64,000 nt of DNA from Diphasiastrum complanatum (taxonomy: Eukaryota > Streptophyta > Lycopodiopsida > Lycopodiales > Lycopodiaceae): NCBI GenBank assembly GCA_029204225.1, contig CM055106.1, positions 36,122,361-36,186,360 on the forward strand, given 5' to 3'. Shown here piece after piece: positions 41,515 to 52,559 of the stretch. Under the pieces are notes generated by a model that was not told the DNA's origin, did no database searches, and saw only the letters and a program-made list of their open reading frames with translations. Each line of letters starts with the position of its first letter. The first letter of the stretch is position 1. The translations under genes and the position numbers were made by a program.

Positions 41515-43165
41515 TTACATTCTAATTCCGACTAGATCATTACCACTCAAGATAATGTCATCTACATACAAAACAAGAATAATGATCATGCCATCATAAA
41601 ATCTTATGTACAATGATGGATCATAGGCACTCATTACAAAATTGATGGAAATGAGAAAAGAGTTTAGCCTAGAGTGCCATGCTCTAGGTGCTTGCTTGAG
41701 CCCATAAAGGCTCTTCTTCAAAAAACACACCTTTCCTTCATGCTTTGCCTTGATGAAGCCCTCGGGTTGCCTCATGTAGATCTCTTCCTCCAAATAACCA
41801 TTGAGGAATGCATTTGTGAAATCAAGTTGGAATAGCTCCCAATTGAAGGTTGTAGCAAGACTAATGATCAACCTGATAGTAACAAGCTTAGCCACATGAG
41901 CAAAGTCTCATCATAATCAATGCCTTTGGTTTGTAAAAAACCTTTGGCTACAAGCCTAGTTTATGTCTGCTTATTGATCCATCTTGATTATACGTCAATC
42001 TAAATACCCACTTGCAATCAAGAGGTTTCTTCCCTTGAGGAAGATCCACAAGATCCCAAGTATGATTCTCAATGAGAGCATCATACTCTACTTGCATAGC
42101 ATCCATCCAACTTTTAGACTTACAAGCATCTTCATAGCATATTGGCTCATATAACATTGAAGTAAGAAAGGTGTAAGATGTGAAAGATGATGAGCCTTCC
42201 CTTTGATCACCTTGATCATCATAGGTGACCCTCAATGGCTCGGACCTTGCCCTTGTAGATCTTCTTGGATTTCTTGCATCTTGAGGTGGATCCTCAAGTT
42301 CTTCTTCACTTGGAAGCTCCTCCTCCATCCTAGCATGATCCTTGGCATCAAGATGATTAGTAGCATTATCACTCAAATCACAAGCATGTCCTTCATAAAA
42401 AATAACATCCCTACTCACTATCACCTTGCTAGTGATGGGATTGAAGACTCTATAACCTTTGCTATTCTCACCATATCCCACAAAGATGCCTTTGATGGAT
42501 GTTGCATCATCCTTCCTTCTCTTATTCAAGGATTGGTGTACATAGCAAGTGGATCCAAAAACTTTGAGATCCTTAAGATTGGGCTTCTCTCCAAATAGAT
42601 CTTCAAATGGTGTGATTCCTCCAATGGCTTGGTTTGGCAATCTATTTCACAAATAGTTAGCACAAGTTATTGCTTCACCCCAAAATGGTTTAGATAGAGA
42701 AGCATCTAGCCTTAAGGCCTTAGCACACTCACAAAGAGATCTACTTCTTCTCTCACTCACTCCATTTTGTTGAGGGGTGTTTGGACATGACAACTCCCTC
42801 TTAATGCCATTAGAACTACAAAAGTCAATCAACTTATTGGAGATATATTCGCCTCCACTCCTTAATACCTTAATCTTGGTACTAAGTTGATTTTCGACCA
42901 AAGTCTTGAACTTTACGAAAGAATCAAACACCATAGATTTGCCAGACAAGAGATACATCCAACAAAATCTAGAATAGTCATCAATGATGATTACATAGTA
43001 CTTGGCACCACCATTAGACTCATGTGAAAAGCTATGAACATCCGAATGGATGAGTTCAAGAGGAGAGCTTGATCTTGATGTAGATCTTGAGAAGGGTAGT
43101 TTGTCAGCCTTTGAGAGGCTGCATGCTTCACATCTCTTCCCATACTTTGACAAATGCTTGGGGAG
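41515..43165 (-). pseudogene. Copia I: pre-integrase to RT
   Basis: The minus strand carries, from right to left, 'KRCEACSLSKADKLPFSRS' (pre-integrase), 'LELIHSDVHSFS' and 'IIDDYSRFCWMYLL' (integrase, first Asp), 'KIKVLRS' directly followed by 'GGEYIS' (second Asp lost), 'NTPQQNGVSERRSRSL' (Glu retained), then a stop/frameshift near 42645, 'FEDLFGEKPNLKDLKVFG', linker, 'WMDAMQVEYDALIENHTWDL' and, after a frameshift near 41900, 'AFLNGYLEEEIYMRQPEGFI', 'KSLYGLKQAPRAWHSRL' and 'LYVDDIILSG' (RT catalytic box). RNase H is absent. The lineage is similar to copia A but independent. Confidence 0.85.
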
Positions 43166-44814
43166 CTGGCTCTACAAATGCCACAAACTCCTTGAAGGAA
43201 TCAAACACTTCGGATTTCTTCTTCAGGTAGTAGATTGTGGTCATCCGGTTGTGAACATTATGAACATCAGAAAGTTTCTCAAACCTGAGAGTGAATCCAT
43301 CTTCATCGGTCCACAAACATCAGAGTGGATGAGCTCAAGAACATCCTTGGCTCTTCTTCCCTCATGCGTGAATGGATTCTGATGTTGCTTGCCTTTCTGA
43401 CAAGCTTCGTAGAACTCAGTTTCGGGCTTTGAAATCTTGAGACCTGTGACAATGTCTTTTCTGCTCATGTCATTCAGGCTCCGCATGTTCAGATGATACA
43501 TTCTCCTATGCCAGAGCTGACCTTCATTTTTTGATGCATTCAATATGCTATCAGAGTTGCTGACTATTTTTTCCTGGTAGAGATTTCCTTCTCTGCATCC
43601 GACCGTCAGCAACTTGTTTGTCATCTTCTCGATCATACGAGAAGTGTTGTCGTCGAACAAAACTCGAATGTCTAGATCTGCCATCTTGGAGACAAATAGC
43701 AGATCTTTTCTGAGTGAGGGCACATAAAGTGCTCCTTGTAGCTCCGCTTGGCTTGACAGTGTTTGCAGTTGTAGAGTGTCGATACCTTTGACATCGTGTC
43801 TGCTCCCATCACCTAGAATCACTACTCTATTGTTTTTGAGTTCGCGAAAGTCGATCAAGACCTTCTTGTTGTAGGTTATGTGATATGTTGCTCTTGAATC
43901 AATGACTACATCGTAGTCATGTTCAGAGTAGCTTGTTGAAGCTTCATCGAGTATCGTGAAAGCTTTGTCACATCTTTCAGCATCCTTTGATGACTTTGCA
44001 ATGTTTGCCTTTTCAGCTTTATTCTTTTTTTTTGGATTGAATCTGCAATCGTATGTAGAATGCCCTTTCTTCTTGCAGTGCATGCAAGGTATTGTTGGAT
44101 TAAACCAGCATTTGTTGGACGTATGGCCTAGTTTGTGGTAGTGATCACAGGAAGAAGATTGTTGATTCGAGGACTTCGTCTTCTCGAATCTTGGCTTGCT
44201 TTTGTTTTTCTTCTTTCCTTTCGTGAAGAGAGCTTTCTCTTGATCACTGCTTCCCTCTCCTTCGTCTCTCATCAATCTCTCATCAGCGACAAGGCTGACT
44301 GTTTTTTTGAATGTCATATATGGTAGACTCAGTATGAGCATTCTCAGCGGCTGATAGGACGTCGGTAGAGATTTCATGAAGTACATCAGCTGCTGCGGTG
44401 CTGGGACCTGGTGCTCATGTCCTAATGCAGTGAGTTAAGCGAAGATCGTTCTGATCTTCTCAACGTGCTGATCCAACTGGTTGCCATCCCACCATATGGA
44501 TTGCAGCTGATTGTGAAGGTGCATGACTAAAGCTGCAGTCCTCACTTCATACCTCTGCTTCAATCTTTTCCACGCTACATGGCTGCTTTTGTAGTCTTCA
44601 ATCTGCATGGATGAAACAATGATCGCCATTGCGCGCTCATCTTTTTTGATCCATTCAGCTCTCCTCGGGTCTCCCTCTATAGCTGCACCTCTGAGAGCTC
44701 GATCACCGACCAGATGCCTTCGCCCTTCATAAGCGTTTTGATTTTGAATTTCCAGATTCTGTAATTTGCGCCATCGAGACTGATTACCATTCTTTTTTGG
44801 ATTGTTGTAGCCAT
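43166..44814 (-). pseudogene. Copia J: gag, protease, integrase N-terminus
   Basis: A different copia lineage. The start ATG at 44814 opens 'MATTIQKRMVISLDGANYRI'. A second frame continues 'IEDYKSSHVAWKRLKQRYEV' (44629-44435). The long frame (44386-43241) has 'KSLPTSYQPLRMLILSLP', a degenerate first knuckle, a second 'CMHCKKKGHSTYDC' knuckle (CCHC), protease 'VVIDSRATYHIT' (D-S-R instead of D-S-G), 'LYVPSLRKDLLFVSKM', pre-integrase 'LWHRRMYHLNMRSL' and integrase 'ELIHSDVCGPM'. It ends at about 43166, where copia I begins in the same orientation. Confidence 0.85.
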
Positions 44815-44866
44815 ATTGTGTTGTTTGGAAGAATCACTACTGGGATATCAGTAGTGATAATCTTTG

Positions 44867-44879
44867 GGCTCTAATACCA
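44867..44879 (-). other. Copia J primer-binding site
   Basis: Minus strand TGGTATTAGAGCC beside the LTR edge at 44880: initiator-Met type with one C-to-T change. Confidence 0.85.
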
Positions 44880-45480
44880 TGTCTCGGAAGCGAGACTGTT
44901 TCTTTTTCATCTTCGTCTTCTTATTCATGAACAATTTTGTGTCTTTGAATTTTCTTTTTGTGCGGAAGTTATTTACAGGATCCCAGACACACGACTACAC
45001 ATCACAAAACACATTCTATTCTAGCAATAGACAAAATGGCAGCACAAGATAGGGAGAAGCACATAGAACAATTGTATTATAGTTTAGTTTTTAGAGCGCG
45101 ATCATTAGTGTTTCGCTCGTTGGCAGAATGACATTCTGCTCTTTCGTTGTGTTCTGCTCGTTGGCAGACTTTCATGCATAGCTATAGTTTCTAGTATTTT
45201 TCTTTATGCTCTACTTGCTACCTTTCTCTCTCTGTCTCTTACAAATTTATCTATTTAGATTATCTTTTTCTCATTATCTTTTTTATGATCCAGAGAGGAT
45301 CCTTTTTACCTCCACAGTGTGGAGCTTACAAGATGGCTAAACGTAGAATCACAAGACTGGTTAACACCAATCAACTAGTTAGTTAGTCTCCGTCGTTGCC
45401 ATTAGTTTCAGCTAGGCATGAAGTCTATGTCTCCAAGCCCGTTGAGCTGCCAGTTGGTAGTGTGAAAGATTCCTCTTCGT
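44880..45480 (-). repeat. Copia J 5' LTR (outer end uncertain)
   Basis: It starts TGTCTCGGAAGCGAGACTG, itself a small palindrome (ctcgga/gcgag). It contains two copies of a tgctcgttggcaga word near 45115 and 45165. The outer end is a guess. No coding. Confidence 0.5.
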
Positions 45481-45926
45481 CTCTTTCGTAGTTTTTCGTT
45501 TCTGGAGGTGTATTTATGATTCACAAATGATTCGCGAATTGTTCGTCTTTCGAGTCAAGGGACGTTGACTGTCGCGAATTGTTCTCGTTCGACCTTCGCT
45601 TCGTGTTCGTGCTACGAAAAGTTGCAGGAGCTCACCATTTTTGACAAGTTCCTCATAATCCATTGAATGATAGAGCTGTAACGAAAAAAAAAGAAGGAGA
45701 AAATGGATATAGACAGGTATATGAGATAAGCTAAAACATATTGGTTGACTATATGATAGCGGATGTTATCAGTTCTTGCTTGATAGGTCGCTCCATAAAG
45801 ATGTGAATGTTCTAGTGGTATTTAGCTCTGGTAGAAAAGTTTCAAGTAATTTTCCATTGCAAATCAGAGTCATTGCAATGTGTTTTTGGCACTTATTCTT
45901 GCCAGCATTTCAGAATCCAGCTGTTG
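45481..45926. other. No supported gene
   Basis: It holds short 'cgaattgttcg' repeats near 45535-45580 and otherwise nothing recognisable. It may still be part of the copia J LTR. Confidence 0.35.
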
Positions 45927-46420
45927 CTATAGATCTTCCGCCTTCTTCTGGTAGATGTCTATCTTATTGGTAAGAGTAATGCGCTTTGAATAAAATGCAA
46001 CAATTTGTTTCTTCATAGCAGATAGGTCATCCTTGCTCTTGTCCAATCTGGACTGAAGACACAAAGAGTAATCATTGGATTTCGTTAAGGTGACCTCAAA
46101 CTTCTTGTTAGTCTGCTCCATGGTGTTGAGCTGAGCCAAGAGTTTGGTCATCTTTTTCTTTGGATCTTCATTTAGCCCCTGTATTTTGGCTATCTTCAAT
46201 TCATTTCCCTGTTACAGAGCATCTGTATTTCAAAGGTACAAAATCTTCTGCCTTGCCACCTCAAGAGTTACATTTGCCAACCAGTCTGGTGTGTCTGGGT
46301 TTGGTGTCTGGTCCTTTTGTGGTGCGTCTGCCTGTGGATTAGTTGTATCTTCATCAACAGCAGCAGTGGTGGTGGTGGTATTCATATCAGCAGCAGATGA
46401 TTGGATGGCTTCAACTAGAC
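45927..46420 (-). pseudogene. Coiled-coil ORF remnant
   Basis: A minus-strand frame (46199-45927) reads 'EDPKKKMTKLLAQLNTMEQT', 'DDLSAMKKQIVAFYSKR' and 'TLTNKIDIYQKKAEDL', with heptad-like Leu/Ile/Met spacing. Upstream (46420-46230) is a Thr/Ala/Gln/Pro-rich stretch ('MNTTTTTAAVDEDTTNPQAD') leading to 'DWLANVTLEVARQKILYL'. I recognise no named family. The N-terminal position and composition would fit a gag-like or accessory retroelement protein. It interrupts the RT of gypsy K near 46430. Confidence 0.45.
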
Positions 46421-47165
46421 TTGCTTGATTCTGTAGTTGGCAACATCTTTGTTGTCATTATCAATTGTCTTTGTGGCTTCTGAGCTGTAAACACAGAAGT
46501 CATCCATAAAAATTTCTAGGAATACACGTAGATATTCTTGAAAAATGATGGCCATCATTTTCTGGAATGTGGCTGGCATGTTACACAGTCCAAACAACAT
46601 CTTCTGATAGGCATAAGTACCCCAATCCATTGTAAAAGTTGTTTTGGACTGGTCCTCTTCTCGGTTGGATACCTAGTTATAGCCAGAAAACCCATCAAGG
46701 AAGCTATATCTTTCATTACCATTAGCTTGATCAAGAATCATGTCTGTGAAAGGTAGAGGATGATGATCCTTGTGAGTTGTAGCATTAAGCTTCCAATAAT
46801 CTTGGAAAACTTGGATCTTCACGGTCTTCTTTTTCAAAACAACTACGGTGAAACCCATTTGGTGCTGAGAACTGGATAGATAATTCCTGACTTCAAATAT
46901 TTGTCAAGTTCATCTTTCACCAGCAGTGAATACTTAGGATTCAGCCTATATTGACATTGTCGTATTGGTACCTTCCTTTCAAGTCAATTTGGTGTTGACT
47001 AAATTTATTGTTAATGCCTTTCAAATCTTTTATGGTCCAGGCAAAAACATCATGATATTCAGTGAGCAAGTCCATATATTGTTGTTTCTCTTTGTCGGAT
47101 AAGAGTTTAGAGATTAACAAGGATTTGTCTGGTATGACTTCGATAGAGTGTGTCATTTGGATCAA
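46421..47165 (-). pseudogene. Gypsy K reverse transcriptase (broken)
   Basis: From right to left: 'LTEYHDVFAWTIKDLKGI' and 'HQIDLKG' (47080-46960), a gap, 'GFTVVVLKKKTVKIQVFQDY', 'LNATTHKDHHPLPFTDMILD' and 'YSFLDGFSGYN' (46858-46673), then 'YAYQKMLFGLCNMPATFQKM' and 'FMDDFCVYS' (46620-46480), where the catalytic box is FMDD. The order is standard Ty3 RT. It ends abruptly at the coiled-coil sequence. Confidence 0.8.
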
Positions 47166-47439
47166 TCATACCAATTGTCATATTGGTAGAAAAGTAGCCT
47201 TGTATTTCTCGTTGCAAAGGTTGTACTTTTTCTGCGTTGTCAAATACTTCAGACACTTTCACTTCTTCAATCTCGTAACAATCGAGATAATTTAATTCAA
47301 TGTCCTCTTCTTCTTTAGAGAAAATATTAAGAGCAAAAAACAATTGTTCGAATGTAAAACTTGTATCAGACTGCGTGGTTTCTCCTTCGTATCGCTCACG
47401 TTGCCATATGATAATATGCTCATGTAGCTTTCCGTGTTC

Positions 47440-47760
47440 ATCATGATCACCAATTTGGAATCACAATTCTTTTTTCTTCTAGTGGACGCTGGCATTTGCT
47501 TGGTGAAGCCAGGGTCTTTCGATAAGGACAAAGTAGTTGGCCAATCCAACCAGTCGAATCACTATAAAATTCATAATGAACGAAATATCTTGGATATACA
47601 CAGTGACTTCTTTCAGTTCTCCTACATGTTTCCTCCTTGTCGAGTCTGCCAGTTTGATCTTTCTCTAGGTAGGCAGAATTTTTGTAAGTCCAATTGCATA
47701 CGCTTGTCATGATATTGATGCTTGACCCAGAGTCAATAGGAAAATTCTCAATTAGGCATC
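47440..47760 (-). pseudogene. Gypsy K aspartic protease (broken)
   Basis: At about 47750-47700 the minus strand reads 'IENFPIDSGSSINIMT', the D-S-G protease active site. The following text is frameshifted but continues towards 'DWLANYFVLIERPWLHQANA', the region leading to the RT linker. It lies between gag and RT as expected. Confidence 0.6.
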
Positions 47761-48056
47761 CTCAGATGTATACATCGATCTCAAGTGCTCCGAGGTCTCC
47801 AAGGTCAACAACAAGAAGGGATTTTTAGGAAGAGTAATTTTCTTCCTCCTCTTTGTCTACGACAGACTCCTTAGCTACTTCCGATAGTAGTTGTTGTTAG
47901 ATAACAGTTGCTCAAATGTGATATTTGGTCTGAGAGAACCAATATTCAACACAATGTCATATTGTTTCTTTGTCTATAGTTTGAAGTCCACATAGCATTG
48001 GATAGTTTTGAAATTTATGGAATGTCATCCTCCTTTTCTTCAAAAGTGACCTTCTT
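47761..48056 (-). other. Decayed gypsy K spacer
   Basis: No clear coding. The minus strand has short fragments consistent with protease N-terminal text ('ENYSS', 'VVDKEEE') but nothing firm. Confidence 0.3.
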
Positions 48057-49335
48057 CTAAAGTGGATTTGATTTGAGTTCTTCTTCAATTAGAGTTCTTG
48101 CTTTCTCTACAAAATCCTTCTTAAATAATTTGACAGCATTTTGGTCATAGTCCGAATCATTTTCCAAGTCTTTATTAGTAATAGACTTGTTCACCTTTGG
48201 CTGCTTTGTCGGATGCTTCCGCTTATTCTTTCGAGTCTTAGTTGAGCTCTCCTTCGTCGGTTTGGGTGACTTTGAAGTGCTTCGGTTAGAAACCTTATAA
48301 ATATCTTCAAAATCACTTGGCCAATTGATGTTAGTAATCAACAAGGTGCCTTCGTCAGAACATTCAATCCTTTGCATGACTGCATCTTCTTGATTTTTCT
48401 TGAATTCTGGTTCTGCATTTGGAGTATGGACATATTTGTACAGCACCTTTGGCTTTTGAGGATCTAGATAGTCTGTAGCTTGATATCCTTCTCCCAAGCA
48501 ATTTAAACATAATGGCACATAGATGATTGGTTGTCAAGGCTCTGGGCAATCGGGTGAATAATGGCCTTGCGCACCACAATTATAATAGTTGTCCGCCAGC
48601 TTCTTCGGCAGTAGATTGACTGGTGCATAAACTGTCTTCTAGTTTGAGCTCATTGTCTGAACATGTACAAAGCACTTAGGTCCATATTTTGATTTTGGCT
48701 ATAATGCTAGTGTAGACGATCCTTGAACGTAATGACAATGCTCTTCTGGATCTGTTTCATAGATATACAAAACATCTCCATCTGCGCTTTCAACATATGA
48801 AACTTGTTTAGCTTTACATTCATTATTTGTATGACCTGGGGATCCGCACAAACATTGGAATCGAAAGAAGGTGCCTTCTGCAACTTTTTCGGTACTTCAG
48901 ATATCTGGACTTTTAGATCTTGCATTTGTTTTGACAAGTCAACAATATTCTTCTTCCAGACCTTGTCGTTCTTTATAGGAGGTTCTTTGGAAGGCTTGGT
49001 CTTCTTCTTAATCTTTTTCTCCTTCCAGTGATTCTTATCGTCTCCTGAAAAACTTGAGCTCTTAGAGTCCGGATTATCACTGGAACTTGACGACTTCGAA
49101 CTATCTGATTTGGCCTCATTTGAGCTCGAATCATCTGATGAAGTGGATAATTTCTTCTTTTTTTTCTTACTGAACGACGCTTTCTTAAAATATTAGATGT
49201 CGTGTAGTTCTCTGCAGTTGCAATAACTTCGTCCAAAGAGTTCACAGATCCTTGGCGGCAGTCTCTGTCAATCTTTGAAGGTAATCTTGTAAGATACCAC
49301 TCTATATGCATTGCAACAGGATATATCCCAACCAA
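48057..49335 (-). pseudogene. Gypsy K gag region (broken)
   Basis: At 49335-48973 the frame begins 'VGIYPVAMHIEWYLTRLPSK' and 'IATAENYTTSNILRKRR' (a gag tail), then a Ser/Lys-rich stretch in a shifted frame ('SSDESSSNEAKSDSSKS'-like). At 48937-48707 a helical segment 'DLKVQISEVPKKLQKAPSF' appears. At 48600-48500 'YYNCGAQGHYSPDCPEP'-like text gives a CCHC knuckle, followed by 'MPLCLNCLGEGYQATDY'. A basic linker 'TRKNKRKHPTKQPKVNKS' (48260-48180) follows. The whole set resembles a plant Ty3 gag with knuckle and basic linker. Confidence 0.6.
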
Positions 49336-50313
49336 TTTACCAATTAATTTTTTACCTTTCTTCTTCTCTTTCTTTTGAGCAAAGATGAGGTCTAACCTTG
49401 GCCTAATTTCAAAATCTATGTTGATAGGAACATAAATTCTAAGGAGTGTGAAGATTATTAAAAAAATTATCTTCCTATCTTGAGTTTGGGGTCATGTCCA
49501 TGATAATTTCCACTAGATTTCATGTTGTACATATAAGGAGTGTGAATTGAGCACATATCCTTCTAGTGTAGCTCGGATTTGAGTTAGATAGGTTCAATTA
49601 TGATGACATGCAGATGTTTAGATAGCATGCAAAGTCTTATTGTATGCATGCAAGCCACATGCAATCAGTGCATGCAACATGCAAAGTAGTTTCTGTGATC
49701 TACACATGTCTAGGCAATTTTATTAGTTGACATGCAGTACATGCACCATACATGCATGCAGTTACACATGTGGATCTCTGGTAGGTGAATTAGTTCAGTT
49801 ATGTGGACTTTCCATGAAAATCCACTGTAGGAATTTGAGTCTCTCTCGTGTAGGGAAAGCTGGGCATGTTTTGCCACATTGTGAATATTGAGATTTTGGT
49901 GTTTTGGACTCATTCTCTCTCTACCCGAGTTTTCTATGTATGATTTTCTCTCTCTACCAGGGAGCAGCCTCTTTTTCTCATACTGAACACTTAGAATTAT
50001 TTCTGACATTCATTTCTCATAGTGAAGAGTTGGATTTTTTCATCAAATGTATGCCATTGTGCTCTTGCCTTAGATTTTTCAAGCATATTGTTCTTTGATC
50101 AATCTTATGCAATCACAACACCTCAGTAAGATCCTGTAGGGTGTGTGGTGAAGTTCATACGTGCTAAAAACTTCACAGTGTGCACTCAATGTGCTAATGG
50201 AGCAGATGGTAGGACTCCCACGAGGCCCTACAAGTTAGTTTCATACTAACTTGGGCCTAAAATATAAATGACCATGGTTACACAGATCTCAACCTTTTGG
50301 GTCATAGTAACCT
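49336..50313. other. Non-coding, LTR-like stretch
   Basis: No coding is supported. A repeated aaggagtgtga phrase occurs at 49440 and 49532 (AGGAGTG then TGAA, like a copia tract-LTR edge). The 49610-49770 portion is dense in catgca/catgcatgc words like those in the copia D LTR. Tct-rich text near 49915-49960 resembles a leader. Confidence 0.4.
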
Positions 50314-50712
50314 ATGGCTTCTACATCATTTACATTTATTATTCTAACAGCTTTGCCTTCTCAACCCCCTGAACGGGTTCCTTGTCATGCTTGTGGTCGT
50401 TTCTTCTCTCCTAGAGGAGGTCTCGCCAGTCACAAGCGTTCTTGTCCTACGCTGCTTCAGTCGTCTCAAGATCGCCCTCCTCTTTCAGCACCCCATTTGC
50501 CCTCTGCTTTAGCTTGTTCTTGGATTTCTTCCCTTGACGTCCTCAGAGCTTTTCACTTGGGCTTCCCTCGTCCAAGGCTCTTCTTTCATATTCCCCTCGC
50601 TCTCCGTCGTGAAACTCAAGTTGCTATGCGTCTTCCTCTTGATCGCTTGGCTATTGACTCCTTTGACATTGCGGCTTGGAGTTGGTTTCTTCTTTTTCCC
50701 TTTGGTGTCTAG
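50314..50712 (+). pseudogene. RLE retroelement: N-terminal zinc-finger part
   Basis: ATG 50314 leads to 'VPCHACGRFFSPRGGLASHK' and 'RSC', a C2H2-like finger (C..C, H.....C) with the 'GLxxHxRxC' helix characteristic of RLE-type retroelement N-termini, where such fingers bind target DNA. A Ser/Pro-rich region follows. The frame stops at 50710. Further residues of the same protein continue in other frames to about 51230. Confidence 0.7.
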
Positions 50713-50969
50713 TCCTCCCTCCGAGGGGTGGGGATGCTGGTCATAGAGAAACTTGTGCTTACCTTCGTCGCTTTCTATCGGGAGACTGGGAAATGCTTGA
50801 TGATAAACACTTTGCACGTTGTTAGGCACTTGCTGCTCGCAACTCACAGGACTCTCAACCTCAAGGCGCCCCACCTCTCCATTGTCGCCTTCGTCGCACC
50901 CTACATCTTGGGCAAGTTGGTAAGTAGTAGCTCGAGCTTTAGCTCCTCTCACACCGGCTCCCTCTTCTG

Positions 50970-52070
50970 CTGATACTGTTGCTACTCTCCAAGCTCTTCA
51001 TCCTGCTTCTGAAGGGATTCTTCCCTTGTTTGTGGAGGACTTTGTGTCTGATGTTGACTTGGTGCTCGATCGTTATTCTTTCTCTTGTGCCTTCCATCGA
51101 AGTCCTCATCTTACTGTTGGTGGTCCCTTCGGTTTGGTCTATGAACACCTTTGTGATTGCTTTCCACCTGAGGACTCTGCTAGTGGCTTTGTTCAACTCT
51201 TTTAGGTCTGCTCTTTTATCGCCTCTGATCTATGTCTCGTTTGATCGCCATGACTAAAGCCTCGGGTGGCGTCCGTCCCATCGCTATTGGCAAAGTCCTC
51301 CTCCATCTTGTTAGTCGCTCTATCTGTTTTCAGTTTCAACATATTTTCGTCTCTTTTCTCTCCCCTCATCAGTTTGGCGTCTCTACTCCTGGCGGTTGTG
51401 AAGCTGTCATTCATGGTTTGCGTGCCACCCTTGATCTCCATCCTGACTGGGTTGTTCTCCAAGTGGATGTTTCCAATGCTTTTAACTCTATTTCTAGAGC
51501 TGTGATCTTTCAGGAGCTGCGCGCGGCTGGTGGTGAGTTGGCTCAGCTTATCCCATTTGTGCGGTTGTTCTATGCTACTGAGACTCCTCTCTTTTACAGT
51601 CACCATGTGCGCTCTGGGGATCTTTCTACTATCCAGCCTGCAGCAGGTACTCGTCAAGGTGATCCCTTCAGTGGTCCTCTTTAGGCTCTGGCTCATTTCT
51701 GTGCACTTCAAGCTTCTGCAGAGGCCTTTCCATCCTGCTTATTTCCTTTGGTTGCTGATGACACTCATATTGTTGGTCCTACTCCTACGGTGCTCCTCGC
51801 ATTTCATCATTTCTCTGAGCAGCTGGCTTCTCTTGGTTTGTCTATTCAACCTCGCAAGTATTCAGTGTGGTCTCCAGCAGATCTTCCCCTGGACTTTGTT
51901 CCTCATCAAGGTTTCCTTGCTCCTTCGGATGGCATTAGCATTTTGGGTGTTCCTTTTGGGTCTGTTTCCTTCAGCTCTGTTTTTCTTGGTAAGGCTCTCC
52001 AGGAGGATGTTGCTCATTCAAATCTGCTTCCCCGGTTGGCCGCACTCAGGTCGCGTTTGGCATCTTGACG
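50970..52070 (+). pseudogene. RLE retroelement: reverse transcriptase
   Basis: From about 50970: 'LQALHPASEGILPL' (the 'LHP' RT lead-in), 'HLTVGGPFGLVYEHL', then 51232-51684: 'MTKASGGVRPIAIGKVLLHL' (RT block 1), 'VLQVDVSNAFNSISRAVIF' (catalytic D in 'VDVSNAFN') and 'AGTRQGDPFSGPL' followed by a stop. In another frame at 51748 comes 'VADDTHIVG' (the xADD catalytic pair), then 'QPRKYSVWSP' and 'ILGVPFGSVSF'. Block order and spacing are those of non-LTR RT. The breaks are a stop at 51682 and a stop at 52066. Confidence 0.85.
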
Positions 52071-52559
52071 TCCTGCTTTATCCAGCGTCCTTCTTATCTG
52101 CTGCGGACTTTCCCCCCTACTCAGGACTTTTTGCATCTTCTCTCTTCCTTTGACAGCCCTATTATGGATGTTTTTGGCTGCCTTTTGGGCCCAGGTTCTT
52201 TGGATGGTGTGGAGACCCTTTCAGCTCGGAACCAAGCTCGGTTACCCATTTCCTGTGGAGGTGTCTTCTCTGTACGGTTTTCTTGGGAGCTGGGCCCTTG
52301 TCGCCCCTGCTTTGTCTTCTCAGTTCCTCTCTGGCTTTCGCCCTCTCTTGGCGGATTGCATTGCTCATGTGGATAGCGGTTCTCTGCCTTTCCAACACCT
52401 CCTCATCATTGCGCGAGAGCTCCTCCCCCTCTCTGCCCAAGCTTGTCTTCCTCCTTTTGAGAAACTCCTCACTTTCAGCTCAGATCACCTGCAAGAGACC
52501 CTCTTGGAGCGCATGCACAAACAAACCCTTTCTAGCATGATCTCTAAGTGAGGCTCCCT

